Source: Ulota crispa
Lineage: Eukaryota; Streptophyta; Bryopsida; Orthotrichales; Orthotrichaceae
Reading direction: 5' to 3'
Assembly: GCA_963920765.1 (NCBI GenBank)
Contig: OY987248.1
Coordinates: forward strand, 14,356,539-14,420,538
Length of the DNA: 64,000 nt
A model generated the notes under the pieces. That model saw only the letters and a list, made by a program, of their open reading frames with translations. It was not told the origin of the DNA and searched no databases. The translations under genes were made by a program, and so were the position numbers. Below, in pieces: positions 1 to 12,133 of this stretch (position 1 is the first letter of the stretch; every line of letters starts with the position of its first letter).

Positions 1-2888
1 CTCCTCCATTTTAGATAAAGGGTCCACACGGAGTGGCCATTGAGGCTGCTCTTAGACTCTTAGAGTGTAGGACAGGGGTAGGGCCTCAGCAGGCACATGG
101 AGTGTGAGGACTATGAAGTCATTGGGATGAAGACCAACACCAAGGGGGGCCATGAATGGGGACAATGACCTTGTCCGGATAATGATTCCTCTGCACATTG
201 CCTTGTGAACATCATCCTCCAAAAAAGTGGTACATGAACATTTCAGTTCTACCCTGCTGCTGGAGTACGGCACTTGGAGTACTGTCTAGGTACCACAGTC
301 TTCTGTGGGGAAATATGTACATTTCCTAGTTTTGATGAATAGGTTCGGCAATGGCAGCTACCTAAAACTCATCTTTTTTTCTCAGTTGAAATCCATTGTT
401 TCTATTTACCATTCGGCACATTGCAGGCTTTTTGAATTTCTCATGGGCATGTTTCAAAAATGTGATGTATATGGTTGATTTTTTGTTATTTCTTCTTATG
501 TAACGTTTTCAAAGGGGTTCATGCATAATTTAGGGTTTTGTAACTTAGTGTTTTTGAGAGGAGGTGAATTTGATCAAGTCTTGGAGATAAGGATGTTGCT
601 TTTGGAAAATGTGTGGATTCAAAAGAGGGTTGGTGCGTTTTTCCAAAGGCTAGTTAGTACAACAAAACAACACATGTATCTCAACCCAACTCATAATTTT
701 GAGAATGAAGTAAGCCAAATAAACATCGAGCATCCTCTAAATTGAGTTTAATTAAGAAAGTCAAGTAGCTTAAGGCGTTAGCACTTAGCATATAAAAATC
801 AATACTTATATTTGTTTTTCCACAAATTTTTATCATTAGTGATAAACCAAACTCCTCATTTGGCCCTTCCAAAACAATTCTAAGCTTGGCGTCTAAATTC
901 TTACTCCAAATTCACATGCAATCCTAGTTTTGGAAGTCAAACTCACAAACAAAAAGAAGAAGAAAATAAACCATGGGCTCCTCTCACTTAATTGCCACTT
1001 TGTGTTACCTTAAGCTCTAGTTTGATTCTAATTTAATCTTAATTTTATACAATTTGTTAACGTATTTTTCCGGCAAACTTAAAATCCCCTTTGCTTAAAT
1101 CTGGAAGAATGAAACCACAAACGGTAAATATCTTAAGTAAATTGTGGGAAGGCCGGCCGCATTGCCAAGACTTTTGTATCCTCCCTAGTCGGTTTCCTAA
1201 TTTCTCATTTTGGGGTTGGTACCTCATCTAAATGTTTTCTATGTCACTCATAAATCTTCAATTTTTTTTGGCTAGGATGTAATTAAACCCCGGCACTCCT
1301 TGCACATTGCTAGGTACATGTCCATTGTCCCCAATAGGGTCTAGGAAATATTTGAGTTTTTTTTTTGGTTGATTTCCTTCAATTCCCATGTTGAACCAAT
1401 TGGATCTATTTTGGTTATTTTCTCTAATTCAAACTGTAAATAGTTTTCTTTTAGATTTTTGACTGGTTTTTCAACTGCAGTTTATAAATTGCAAACGTTT
1501 TTTTCTCATTTCAACTTGCTAGCTTTGAACTAGCCGCCACTTTTGACCGGACCTTGGCCCCCAATTCCACAAAAACTTTATCCTTTAACAACTACACTTA
1601 ATTGTGCATTTAGTTTGCCTTAAAAATTTGGCTACTCTACAAAGTTACCTCATGACTCATTGCTTGGCCACTTGGAGGTGCATGCCACTCTATAAGTAAT
1701 AGGATTTCACATGGTTTACAGTCTAGAAAACATCAATTTGTTTTTCCGCAACAAAAATTGTTGTTGCCAAATCCTTATTATTGTTAGAAATTGTTTACTA
1801 AATTGATAATTGATGAAAACTATTGTAATATTAGTAAGTATTTATACAATGTAAGATGCCAAGAAATTATTGTGGAACAACCTCACTGTACTATTTACTG
1901 GAGGCAACCACTTTTTGGTCACTTCTAGTGTATTTTCAAGTCCCTATTGTTAAAATTTTAACAAATTAGACTTAATCCTTTAACTCCTGAGCGCCTAGGC
2001 CAATTTCACCAAAATAGACCTACAACTTTGATGCATTGTATCTCGGTCAATCGGGTGATCCACAAAAAGTGATCATTGAAAATAGTGGAACACCTACTTA
2101 GAAAATGGCTTGCAAATTTTGGGAACAATTCAGAGTGGGAGATGGGGGATTATGACATTTGATCAAACAACATGTGATGACAAAATCTCATTTTTTGGTA
2201 GGTAGTTGCTATTTGATGAGTTTTACAAAATTCCATAAGCCTCGGATTCATCTCAAATTTTGTGAGCAGCAAGATTAGACGTGAATGCACACACTTGTAA
2301 ATTAATAAAGATTGCACTTCTTTTTATGTCAAGATTTAGGGCTTCAAATTGCTATTGCATGGAAAACATTGGCTGGCACATTTGGTGACGATTGCCATAA
2401 TAAGAGTTTAGAACATGCTTGAACCCTTGCCAACAACTTTCCCGCTACCCCAAAGCTTACACAAAGGAAGCTTGAAAAGGATATTGACTTGTTGCAACCT
2501 ATAAAACGTTGCTTGCCACCATGCCTTGTATGCTTGCCACCACTCTCTATATGGTGTTTCACTTAATAAAATCTCTTGCAACACTTGTACAACATTTGAC
2601 TTTCCTTGCCATTACCCCATTGGCATGGACAACTTGAATGCCGTCATAATTGTAGTTTATAGCAAGACCAAAAAGTTAGATCCAATCCCTCAAAACAAGG
2701 TTCAAAATCGTGGGAGACAATATATGAGGCGCTGGGGCGCTCATGGGTTAATGAAGTGGCAGTCACTTTCTAGTTGATCTTCTAATGTTGTTTCACAACC
2801 TTTGTTGTTGAAGCGTTGGACTTAATTCTTTAACAATTAGGCAACTAGTTTTTGGTAGATTCCTAGAGTTTTCTCGAAACCCTTGCAG
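1..2888. other. gene-free AT-rich stretch, old repeats
   Basis: No convincing gene is visible. The longest open frames are short, lack splice context and resemble no family I recognise. A minus-strand frame near 52-273 is open for about 70 codons but has no partner exons. The sequence is AT-rich and looks like decayed repetitive DNA. Confidence 0.5.
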
Positions 2889-3128
2889 TTAACCTCCAAA
2901 GGACAAAGCAGCCCTTTGCAATCAGGTCAATATAAGATATTTTTCTTGTATTTGGAGTGCATCCACACTTTTATTACACATGAGATCAACAAAGAAGCTA
3001 GAATATAGATCAATGATGTCCAAATGAGGTAGTCAAGATCCAAATTAAAACTTTTTGTTGGTAGCAAATGCCAATTATACAATACCATACATACTATGTA
3101 TTATGGTACCTAGTCCTTTAAGGGTTAA
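2889..3128. mobile_element. TTAA-flanked MITE, about 240-bp class
   Basis: The element is bounded by TTAA at 2889-2892 and 3125-3128. Its ends read TTAACCTCCAAAGGAC and CCTTTAAGGGTTAA, which are inverted repeats of each other. The interior matches the copies at 29330-29561 (same orientation) and at 48004-48238 and 57026-57265 (opposite orientation). It carries no coding capacity. A piggyBac-type origin is inferred from the TTAA flanks and CCC-starting termini. Confidence 0.7.
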
Positions 3129-5632
3129 AAGCTTTAAAATTTTCCAATTTAGGATTATTGAATTTCCTGACAAGAACTAGAGAGCCCTTCAATTTTGTGG
3201 CACTCTTCGACACATGGGGCATTGGGTTGGGAGCCGGGTGGAAAATTTGGGGGGTTTTGAAATTTGGTATGAACCAAGCTATTAATTGTAGGGAAAATTT
3301 TATGGATATCCCTGAAATTTTCACATTTGTATAGATACCCCTAGTTTCTTAGAAATTGCACAAATAATCTTGGGCCATAATTTTCAGGTGTTTGTTTTGT
3401 TTTCGTACATTACTTTCTTCATGACCAATGTTAAAGTAAGGAGGGTAATAGAACAAAAAAGAAGCAGCATGTAGACAAGAGAGAAAGAAATGACATGCAC
3501 AACAGGACAAATGCCTAAAAGTTATGGTCCAAGAGCATTTGTACAATTTCTGAAAATCAAGGGTATTCATACAAATATGGCAAACTTCAAGGGTTTCCAT
3601 AAAAATTTCCCTTAATTGTATATGGGTAGAAGAGAAGTTAGGAAATTAGTGTAGCTAATACTTGTATGAGACATAAGAGGTGCTTGGATGGTAGGCATGG
3701 ACAAGCTATGTATCTATATAAGGCAAGCAATTCTTTAACAAGTTGGCTACCAACTTGGTTCAAATAGGTAATAGGTTGCAAGATTTGTACAAAGAATTCA
3801 TATGCAAAAAAAGATATAAGTTTGTGCAATGAAATTTAGATGATTCAAAAATATTCAAAGCATTATATTTTGCTTCTTGTCTATAGTATCCTATTGTTGT
3901 CCTATTGTGATCTTTTCAATAATTCGCTTCTCAAATACACTAGTCTTTCATTTTTTGCATGATATATAACATAGCTAGCAATGGTGACAATTGTATTGTT
4001 GTTTGCATTTAAACTTTCTAGGCACCTTTTGCAATGCATCCATATTACTAGCAAACTTTGAGGAATAATGTGGGTTGCACTATTTTTTACATACATATAT
4101 TGTGAGTGAGCAATTATTGTGATCCGTGCCACTACCTATGCAAAACCAAAAACCCATAAATCACAAACAATGTGGCTTCCATTGTTACCTATACAAAGCT
4201 CACTCTTTAAAGTTTGCCAAATGACTTTGCCCATGTTCCATATGAAAACATGTGTAGCAAGTCAATAGGAATAGTTATAGGTAACATTATAATAAGTAGG
4301 GAGTTGAACTACACATGAAGTAGAGAACCTAATATCATCACCATATGTCACGAATATACATAGTAATACCTAAAGTTATGACAAAATATGCAAAGCCTAC
4401 TTTGTTAATACTAGAACATGTCTAATACGCTAACCCAAGCAACCAACATTAAGAATTTTGATAAATGTGACTGACAAGGATTGGCTCCAAGCAGTCAAAT
4501 TATCATTTGTAATCATTCTTCTCTGTTAATTGCATTAATTGGCCACATATCTCCCCTCAATTACTAGCTCATGCAATTTCCACTATCCAAAATTGGAGGC
4601 TAAGTGAAACAACTCAAATTCAATAAATGCAATGCATGATTATTGGACTCACAGAATGTCATGTCATGCCTCGTTAAGATTGACATGGCAAATTGTCTCA
4701 TGTCTCAATTTCGCAATTCCTATATTGTTGGCCAGTTACAAATGGTAATGACCACATTTGTGAACCAATTTAGTCTAAAATTGAGCTGCTCCCTCTTTTA
4801 TTGCTCAAGAATTGCTCAACAACGACCTTGAGAGCAATTCGATTACAAAATTATATTGGCTCACAACTTGGCTTGGCCATAACCTACTTTGTAATATTGC
4901 AGTAAACAGCTTAGTGATATGTTCTACCACAGGTTAACAACAATTTCCTCACATTGAAGACATATATTTATTGTTTCTTTAAATATTGAATTCATATCTT
5001 TTGAAATTTCCTTGACATCCTTTTGTTTTTCTAAATTTGCTCGGTTTTGAAAAATAATTTCCAGATGATTTCGTCTCGTATTTTCTGATATTGTTTTGAA
5101 CAAACTTGCTATTCACGTAACCTGTAGTAGTATACAAGTTTAACACATATGCAATAGTATTAATTCTCCTCCTTAGTCCTTACATGTCCTCTTACTACAA
5201 GAGGAGAGTATATTGGCATGCACTCAATGGTTTGTTTGTCCAATTGATTCTACAATATAACCGAAAACACCAATCATAGCACAGAAACCCAAACACATTC
5301 TTGAAAAGAAATGCAAAAACCTTGCTTCTCCAATTCTTTAACATTTAATTTTCTTTATTTTTTGGCACATGCCTTCTCACATCTTGCAGGGCATTGGCAC
5401 TTAGGTCAACTATAGTTCCTACCATTCATAATGCAACTACAATAGGTAAAAAACCTTTCATGGCACCTAGAAATCACATCCTTGTACCCGTTAACGACAA
5501 TATAAATACAAAATTTTGTAAAGTACATTGGTGTGGTGTAATGCCAAGTGCCTCTACCGCTAAAGCAAAAGAAAAGAGACCATTCCTTCTCAAACATTGC
5601 TTTCTATCTCAATTAAGATTTCTACATTTTTG
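3129..5632. other. gene-free stretch with one MITE
   Basis: Apart from the Mutator-type MITE at 3291-3611, I see no gene, RNA gene or array here. Only short chance frames and AT-rich sequence are present. Confidence 0.5.
3291..3611. mobile_element. Mutator-type MITE family A, copy 1
   Basis: This 321-bp element starts with GGGAAAATTT and ends with the inverted AAATTTCCC. It is flanked by a perfect 9-bp duplication, TTAATTGTA, at 3282-3290 and 3612-3620. Nine-base target duplications and GGG-starting terminal repeats are typical of Mutator-like elements. Both halves carry the family's inverted 'GATACCCCTG' core. It is more diverged than the other copies and is non-coding. Confidence 0.88.
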
Positions 5633-5711
5633 TTAACCCCTAAATGCCCACAATATCAAATTTCAGTGTTGAAAACACCCAAATTGGGTGCCGTGGGCAT
5701 TTAGGGATTAA
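5633..5711. mobile_element. TTAA-flanked mini-MITE, 79 bp
   Basis: TTAA stands at both ends (5633-5636 and 5708-5711). The ends TTAACCCCTAAATGCCCAC and GTGGGCATTTAGGGATTAA are inverted repeats. The interior holds a second small palindrome, CACCCAAATTGGGTG. The same palindrome lies near the left end of the 662-bp element at 43845, so this looks like an internal-deletion derivative of that class. Confidence 0.75.
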
Positions 5712-5840
5712 AAACGTGTACGGTTTTCCACGTTGCTATACTTTGCGTGGAGTGTGGCAACCCCAGGCACTACAGAGTCCCCTATCGCCGCTAATAATGA
5801 TATCTCTACAAGAAAGAAAAGGTAAATATTATTATGATTT

Positions 5841-8800
5841 TTAGTACCGAAATTGACACAAAGCAAGGCTACCGTCTGTGTGAGACGTAAGCACCCGAGT
5901 TGAACCAACCCTGACACACAAAATGGGCACTTGTCTTGGAGGCACCACCATGCCGCTTGAACTACTGGAAACGCCCCGCAGCGGCAGCGGCACCGCTATT
6001 TCACTGCACCTTGACACAGGAGCTTGAGCGTCAGCTCTGGAGCCAGCGCTGGGTCGCAAGGATCTAAGAATCTTTCCAGTAGAGGAGTCCCAGATTCGCA
6101 CTTTCCCATCCATGCTTCCTGTCACCAGTGTCGAGGGAGCATACTCTTGCAGATGTAGACTTTTCATCACACTCTTGTCATGACATTCTTGCCATAGAAT
6201 TTCTTGTTTCCTGATAAAGACCACCATTAACATCATCATCCTCATAGCTGAGCTGAGCAATAACAAAAGGGAAAATTTCATGGATACCCCTAAAGTTTGC
6301 AATATTCTCATAGATACCCCTGCTTTTTCAGAAGTATAATGCATGACACTTATAACCAACAACTATTGGCCAAACAAGAAATACTAAGGCATAACACATA
6401 TACTCAGTAGCTCAAAAGTAATTCCACCACCAAGCGGAACAAACCCTAAGCTTCATCTTGGTGGACTTGAATTTTTGATAACGTTTTTTTTGACAAAGCC
6501 TTAGGCTAACCACTTGAATTGGGAGTTGTTGGTTATAAGTGTCATGCACTGTATCACAAATACCCTTGGACCAAAAAAATTAGGCGTTTGAGGGAGAAGG
6601 GAAGTGGCATGCACAACAAAACAAACGCCTAAAACATTTAGTCCAAGAGTATTTGTGATATTTCTGAAAAACCAGGGGTATCTATGAAAATATTGCAAAC
6701 TTTAGGGGTATCCATGAAATTTTCCCATAAAAGAAATACTGTTACATCCTGTAATGGAATTTCAGCTGTGTAGACAATATGAGCACTGGTGATGCATAAA
6801 GTCACTAACATGAAATAGAGAACCACACCTTATGTCCCAGCAACAAAGGCGACCCACTGATGTCCCTGCGAAGAGGAAGTGACCGTTTCTGCCCCACTGC
6901 AAGCACTCCACCTCTGCAGAAACATATATATAAGACCTTAGAAAAAGAAAAATAATACAGCACCACGCTGTAGAAATATTGATGTACTGTACTACTCGTG
7001 CATGTTTCGCAATTTTGTGTATGAATCGAATATCAGAAAGTGGACCTCTCGTAGGGTTGGCCTTAAGGAGACGAGCCACGGTTTCACCAGAGGAGCTGTC
7101 ACAGACTTGGACAGATCCATCCCTGGAACCAGTAGCCAGTAGTTGCATCTCGTCTTGCATACCGAGAGTCGACACAGCTGCAGAATGGCACCTGCATATC
7201 AGCGAAACCAGTACTTCACAAGTGTTCAATAACGAGAGTCTTTTGCTCTTTATGCTGATATTTGTTACATTGCAAAAAAATATAATGTAAATATTAGGGA
7301 AAGTTACATGGATACCCCTGACGTTTGCAATATTTACATAGATACCCCTGCTTTTTCAGAAATATCACATATACCCTTGGACCAAGACTTTTAGGCATTT
7401 ATTTGTTGTGCTCGTACTTTCTTCATGACCAATGTTGAAGCAATGAATATAAAGAAACAAAAAAGAAGCAACGTGCGCACAAAGGACAAAGGGAAGTGAC
7501 ATGCACAACAAACAAACACCTATTTTTTTGGTCCAAGGGTGTTTGTGATATTTCTGAAAAAGCAGGGATATCCACGCAATATTGCAAATTTCAGGGGTAT
7601 CCATAAAATTTTCCCTAAATATTAAGCCCTTCCTGAGAGGCAGAAAAATAGTTTGGGAAAGGAAAAAAAATGGTTGCAACCTCAATATGCGAGAGCAGCG
7701 TCCACTATAGAGATCGTAAATGCGGGCAGTTCCATCAGCACAACCAACTGTCACCTCTGAATCTGTGCAGCTGCATCTCAAAAGCCACAGAAAAAAATGA
7801 GCCCTCAGGAACTAGATTTTTTTCCTGCCCAGAAAGCACAAACATGCAGCAGCTCTGATTGGTCACTCCAACCTTAAGCAATAGAGGCGACAACCATGGC
7901 CACCCATTTTATGAGTCACGCGTCCTCCTTTGTTTCGATTCCATATCCAGACCTCCGCCCCTGTTGCTGCTACAATCTGCCCCATAACCCATGCAATATC
8001 AATTAATGTCTTTCTACAGTAGTATACAAAATCATAAGCAAAATGTCTAATTGGATCCACAAAAGAACAATAATAGAGTCACAACACCAAATTCTGGTTT
8101 TATTCACCTTGTTAGAATCAAACACAAGGTCGACTATAGCTGATTTCGGCTTGCCAACTTTGTACTCCTCCACACACTGCAGGGTGGGTGCAGACCACAC
8201 GCGTATAATCTAAAAGCAAAAAATGCACTCTTGGTAAGCAAAAGAAAAGGAGAACAACTAACCATAGGATGCATAGCTGGAATAATAAACTGTCCAAAAA
8301 AAAAAAGCCTTATATCTAAGCCAAATTTTATAACCAGCCAGCACTTAAACTTCCAAAACTCAAGAGATCCAATGACTGAACACCCGGGTATAATAACAAC
8401 GAGGAGAAAGTGCATTACCTGATCACTAGAGCCACTAACGATTGTGTCCAAATTCATGCGGCAGCAATCTACCCTGCCCTTTCCCACAATCATCCCCACC
8501 TAGCCCGTGCACATCAATTCTAGCAACAGTGTTCCCATACACAAAAAAATCGGTTGAAATCCCTTAGAATCACATCCAGCCTTTCTACATTCTGGATTGT
8601 TTTTGACTAGTATATAGAATTAAGGGAAAATTTCATGGATACCCCTGAAGTTTGCACATAGATACCCCTGCTTTTTCCGAAATTGCACAAATACCCTTGG
8701 ACCATAATTTTTAGGCATTTATTTGTTGTGCTTGTACTTCCTTTATGACCAATATTGAAGAGGGGAATGTAGTGAAACAAAAAAGAAGCAATGTGCGCAC

Positions 8801-9970
8801 AAAGGAAGGAGGGAAGTGGCATGCACAATAAAACAAACGCCTGAAAATTTTGGTCCGAGTATATTTGTGGAATTTCTGAAAAAGCAGGGGTATCTATGCA
8901 AATATTGCAAACTTTAGGGGTATCCATGAAATTTTCCCTAGAATTAATTGAGAGCAGTGTTATTAGGTCAAGGTACATTCCCGAAAGTAAAAGGTAGAGT
9001 AAGGCTCTTGCCTTGAAGAGTGGCCTTTCCACCAGCGAGAATCCATGGTACCATGAGCGAGATGAACCCGTTGCCGCATTGCAACAACTCTTGTTTTAAA
9101 ATCCAAATCATTGGATAAACTGATGTTCAGCTGCGGAAATCTGAGTTTCAGCTCCTTCGTCTGCTCCTCGTTGGCTTTCTCCCATAAAATGGAGCAATTC
9201 GATACTACACTGTGCCTGCAGCAGTACACCATCACTAAAATTCCTCGAAAAAGTCTACAAAGTTACAGGAAAAAGGGTCTCTTACATCCTACTGTAGATT
9301 TTCACACACGTTGCAACCTGCAGTGATAACCGTAAACATAACCATTCATTAGTAGTACTGAGCATACCATACCAGAGCAAGTATAAACATATTCTCACAT
9401 GTAAAGGATCATTGTCTTGAGAAGAGGAGCTCTTGATCAAACTCAGAGCTCAGCTTTGCAAAACAAGGTAGCAAGAATTCCTACCCTTTATGCAAATTCA
9501 GAGTATGTTCAAAAAGATTTTTACACAATTGTTACGTAGACCTAAATTGACGTCCCTTGGTAAAAAAAAGAATATTCTAAGTTAAGTTTAGGTCAAGAGA
9601 ATTTTGAAACTATCGTCTTCTGTTGCAAATGCTCTATGGATCCAAAACATCAATATTACCTCAAACAGCGCAACTCTCGGTTGAATTAGGGTTTACTTAC
9701 AGCAAGTTTCTTATCCAATTCCTTATTCAACCAACCAGAGGACTCTTATAAACCCTAGAAAACATGTAGAATTGTGAGCACGCACCAGGCTCTGCAGACG
9801 GCGGAAACACGCACGAGCGAGGGTGCAGAGAGACGTGCAAAGATGAGCAGCAGCACATCGGCGCCAGCACCGCCCCAAGACACCTTGGCAATCCTCTTCG
9901 TCGCCTCAGTCTCCGTCGTCGTGTTCGTCTTCTTCTTCATCTTTACCTTGCTCTTGCCCAGATTTTCCAT
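5841..9970 (-). CDS. F-box/WD40-repeat protein (like Arabidopsis At3g52030)
   Basis: Nine coding exons on the minus strand join in phase: 9970-9786, 9215-9012, 8473-8419, 8209-8108, 7976-7873, 7776-7681, 7191-7046, 6913-6829 and 6210-5841 (TAA). The product is 448 residues, close to the family length of about 450. I chose the ATG at 9970 (context CCATGG) because no in-frame ATG lies upstream. A Lys-rich N-terminus precedes an F-box at about residues 36-64 (GADVLLLIFARLSAPSLVRV...CRAW). A WD40 propeller follows, with blades such as DTIVSGSSDQ, VTVGCADGTARIYD, LLATGSRDGSVQVCD and TLVTGSMDGKVRIWD. Such proteins act as substrate receptors of SCF ubiquitin ligases; the target is unknown. Intron 2 (9011-8474) is GC-AG (AAG|GCAAGA). 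Exon 6 could instead start at 7770, because a second in-frame acceptor lies 6 bp further in. Introns 6 to 8 hold or border Mutator-type MITEs. Orthology to At3g52030 is inferred from architecture and length. Confidence 0.9.
6269..6726. mobile_element. Mutator-type MITE family A, copy 2 (interrupted)
   Basis: The element starts with GGGAAAATTTCATGG at 6269 and ends with the inverse at 6726. Its interior is split by a 213-bp insertion at 6338-6550. The flanking 9-mers ATAACAAAA and ATAAAAGAA agree at seven of nine positions, so the target duplication has probably decayed. It lies in the last intron of the F-box/WD40 gene. Confidence 0.85.
6338..6550. mobile_element. nested 213-bp inverted-repeat element
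   Basis: The inserted DNA has terminal inverted repeats reading (A/G)TGCATGACACTTATAACC with the exact inverse at the right end. GTAT is present on both sides (6334-6337 and 6551-6554). Uninterrupted family A copies read CAGAAATATCAC at this point, so the insertion site is clear. A longer relative starts at 32540. The superfamily is unassigned; the 3-4 bp duplication would suit PIF/Harbinger or CACTA. Confidence 0.8.
7297..7615. mobile_element. Mutator-type MITE family A, copy 3
   Basis: This 319-bp copy has terminal repeats GGGAAAGTTACATGG and the inverse. It is flanked by a perfect 9-bp duplication, TAAATATTA, at 7288-7296 and 7616-7624. It sits in the intron between the 7776-7681 and 7191-7046 exons of the F-box/WD40 gene. 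Confidence 0.92.
8624..8938. mobile_element. Mutator-type MITE family A, copy 4
   Basis: This 315-bp copy begins GGGAAAATTTCATGGATACC and ends with the inverse. It is flanked by a perfect 9-bp duplication, TAGAATTAA, at 8615-8623 and 8939-8947. It lies inside the GC-AG intron 2 of the F-box/WD40 gene and is non-coding. Confidence 0.92.
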
Positions 9971-10045
9971 GGTTTTAAGGGAAAAGTTTTTCACAATCCG
10001 GTTCCTCGACGACACTGTTTTCGGAATCGCGAATTTGCGACTCAA

Positions 10046-11466
10046 ATTGCGGTGGTGTTGATGATTGTGCAGCTTGGATTCGGCGTAAGCTTATGATTGC
10101 TGGAATGATCAGTTGCCCCGCTCAAGCTCCGCATGTCTTCGTATTTCGGAACGTTCTCTGTGGATGAACTCTGAACTCTGTCCATGAACTCTTCAAACCC
10201 TAATTCCTCGATATCGTGTAGTCCGATCTCTATCACTAAGTTACTGGAGGGCAAGACCAAGGAAACTCAAGAATTGAGCGATCAGTAACTTACCTTAAAT
10301 TAGGCTGTTTGTTTGGGTGTTTGGATGTTTGAGTGTTTGGATGTTTGGGTGTTTGTTTGGATGTTTGGGTGTTTGTTTGGATGTTTGGGTGTTTGTTTGG
10401 ATGTTTGGGTGTTTGTTTGGATGTTTGGGTGTTTGTTTGGATGTTTGGGTGTTTGTTTGGATGTTTGGGTGTTTGTTTGGATGTTTGGGTGTTTGTTTGG
10501 ATGTTTGGGTGTTTGTTTGGATGTTTGGGTGTTTGTTTGGATGTTTGGATGTTTGTTTGGATGTTTGGATGTTTATTTGTTTGCTTGTCACATTGAGATA
10601 TCTTGAATCATGTGTCCCCAGCTACGTGCTTGGTATCTTTGGAAAGCTCTTGGCAAGGAGGGGCGCATGGGTTTGGTTTTGTGGCATTTGGACCTACTAT
10701 ATGGTGGGAAATTTATTGAATTTCAAAGTTTTTAATGGATGAAAAATTTAGAAAATTACTGATTTGCCAAAGACAAGTTCCATGTAAAAATATGGTAGAA
10801 TTCAAGTTTAACTAAAGTAAAATTTGGATGTGCACTTAAAAATAAAGTAGAGTACAAGTTTAACCATGGGTGGCATGAAGGGATAGCATGGGGGGCATGG
10901 AGGGCATGGGGGGGGGTCATGGGAGACATAATCTTGTAGTGTAATCCCATCAATATGATGGGCAATATACTAGTTGTATTGATGGAAACCTAAAATTGGT
11001 CTCAATGGTTTTATATTGAAGGGCACTTTAGACAATGTTTTGCATAGCATTGAGAATCTAATTGGTGTATAATCAAAAGTTGGGATTTGGTGCTTCACGC
11101 TATGTCCCAGGTCTTTATTCATTTTGCCTATATGGCATGACTATTTGAGGGTTTTGGTACCATGATGATGGAACTTGCCCAAGGGTTGACCATGCCAAAC
11201 CCACATTTCAATCCAAGTCCCACTAATCTTTTTGCATAAAATATATATGTTTTACTTTATTGCTCTTTTTTGCCCCTAATAATCCAACAAAGCGAAGATC
11301 TTGCAATCAACTAGAACTTGCAATGATGCAACGTGGGAGGTAATGTGAAGCACCTCTAAGAGTTGAGACCAAAGTATGCAAGAGTGACTTGAAACTTACA
11401 TGGCATCATTTATCGTCAACTTCTCTTTGTCTTGTTTCAACAAAATAGTTCAACTAGTAGGTGATT
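10046..11466. other. intergenic, F-box gene upstream region
   Basis: This stretch lies 5' of the F-box/WD40 gene. It holds the presumed promoter and 5' UTR (about 9971-10300), a 20-bp minisatellite, and AT-rich sequence with no gene I can support. Confidence 0.5.
10306..10588. repeat. 20-bp minisatellite
   Basis: The unit ATGTTTGGGTGTTTGTTTGG is repeated ten times without change from 10341 to 10540, with diverged units on either side. Because 20 is not a multiple of three, all frames stay open and give periodic artefact peptides. It lies about 340 bp upstream of the F-box/WD40 start codon. Confidence 0.97.
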
Positions 11467-11825
11467 TTAACCCCTAAACATCGGCACGGACAAAAAATGT
11501 CCTTTGCCTCAAAAAAACAACTCTGTATCCCAGAAAAAGACTGATTTTGATTTGATTTTTTTTCAGAAGTGATCATAAATGCATAGTGCATCATGGAAGG
11601 CAAAAAAACTACATCTTGAGATACATTCATTTTGTTTTGTAACCCAAATTGTGATACATGGTGTTAGCTCCCAAGCTGCCCTTCTTGCAATTTTCATGAG
11701 GGCACCATGCACTATTGACTTTTCCAACTTTTTGAAGCAATACTACTGGTGCCCATGTGCAAAATACTGTAGAATGCTACAAGCAAGGCAAGCCACAATG
11801 ATCCCATCCATCCTTTAAGGGTTAA
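11467..11825. mobile_element. TTAA-flanked MITE, 360-bp class
   Basis: TTAA bounds the 359-bp element (11467-11470 and 11822-11825). The termini are CCCCTAAACATCGG and CATCCTTTAAGGG. The interior is collinear with the copy at 33409-33773, including the shared stretch around CCATGCACTATTGACTTTTC. It is non-coding. Confidence 0.75.
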
Positions 11826-11916
11826 AGTTGCCATCACTAATAGTGGCTATACCACCAATTGAAACACACATATTAGAACCTAGCAAGAATACTTTTGTAA
11901 GGATTTTATTGTGTGG

Positions 11917-12133
11917 CACTAGAAGAAAAACAAGGATAAACGATTGCCACAAATTGAAATGACTAGGTCACCATAACTGCCTTGCAATTGCACAAACAAT
12001 TGTACAACAACTGCACGACTACAATCTAGTCGTGCAATTTTTGTATAATTGTTTGTGCAGTTGCAAGGCAATTATGGTGACCTAGTCATTTCAATTTGTG
12101 GCAATCGTTTATCCTTGTTTTTCTTCTAGAGTG
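11917..12133. mobile_element. near-perfect foldback element with CACTA-like ends
   Basis: Two arms of about 100 bp pair almost perfectly, from CTAGAAGAAAAACAAGG at the left to its inverse at the right, around a short loop near 12015-12025. The left end reads CACTAGAAG and the right end inverts to CACTCTAGAAG. A target duplication is not clear. A transcript would form a long hairpin, which could be a small-RNA source. Confidence 0.8.

Noticed and set aside
10042-10260. Minus-strand frame of 72 codons just upstream of the F-box gene
   Set aside because: It starts at TTG, is in a different frame from the F-box protein and has no family resemblance. It is most likely 5' UTR sequence.
10295-10742. 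Overlapping open frames on both strands encoding periodic Cys/Phe/Gly or Gln/Thr/Lys peptides
   Set aside because: They are the 20-bp minisatellite translated in different frames.
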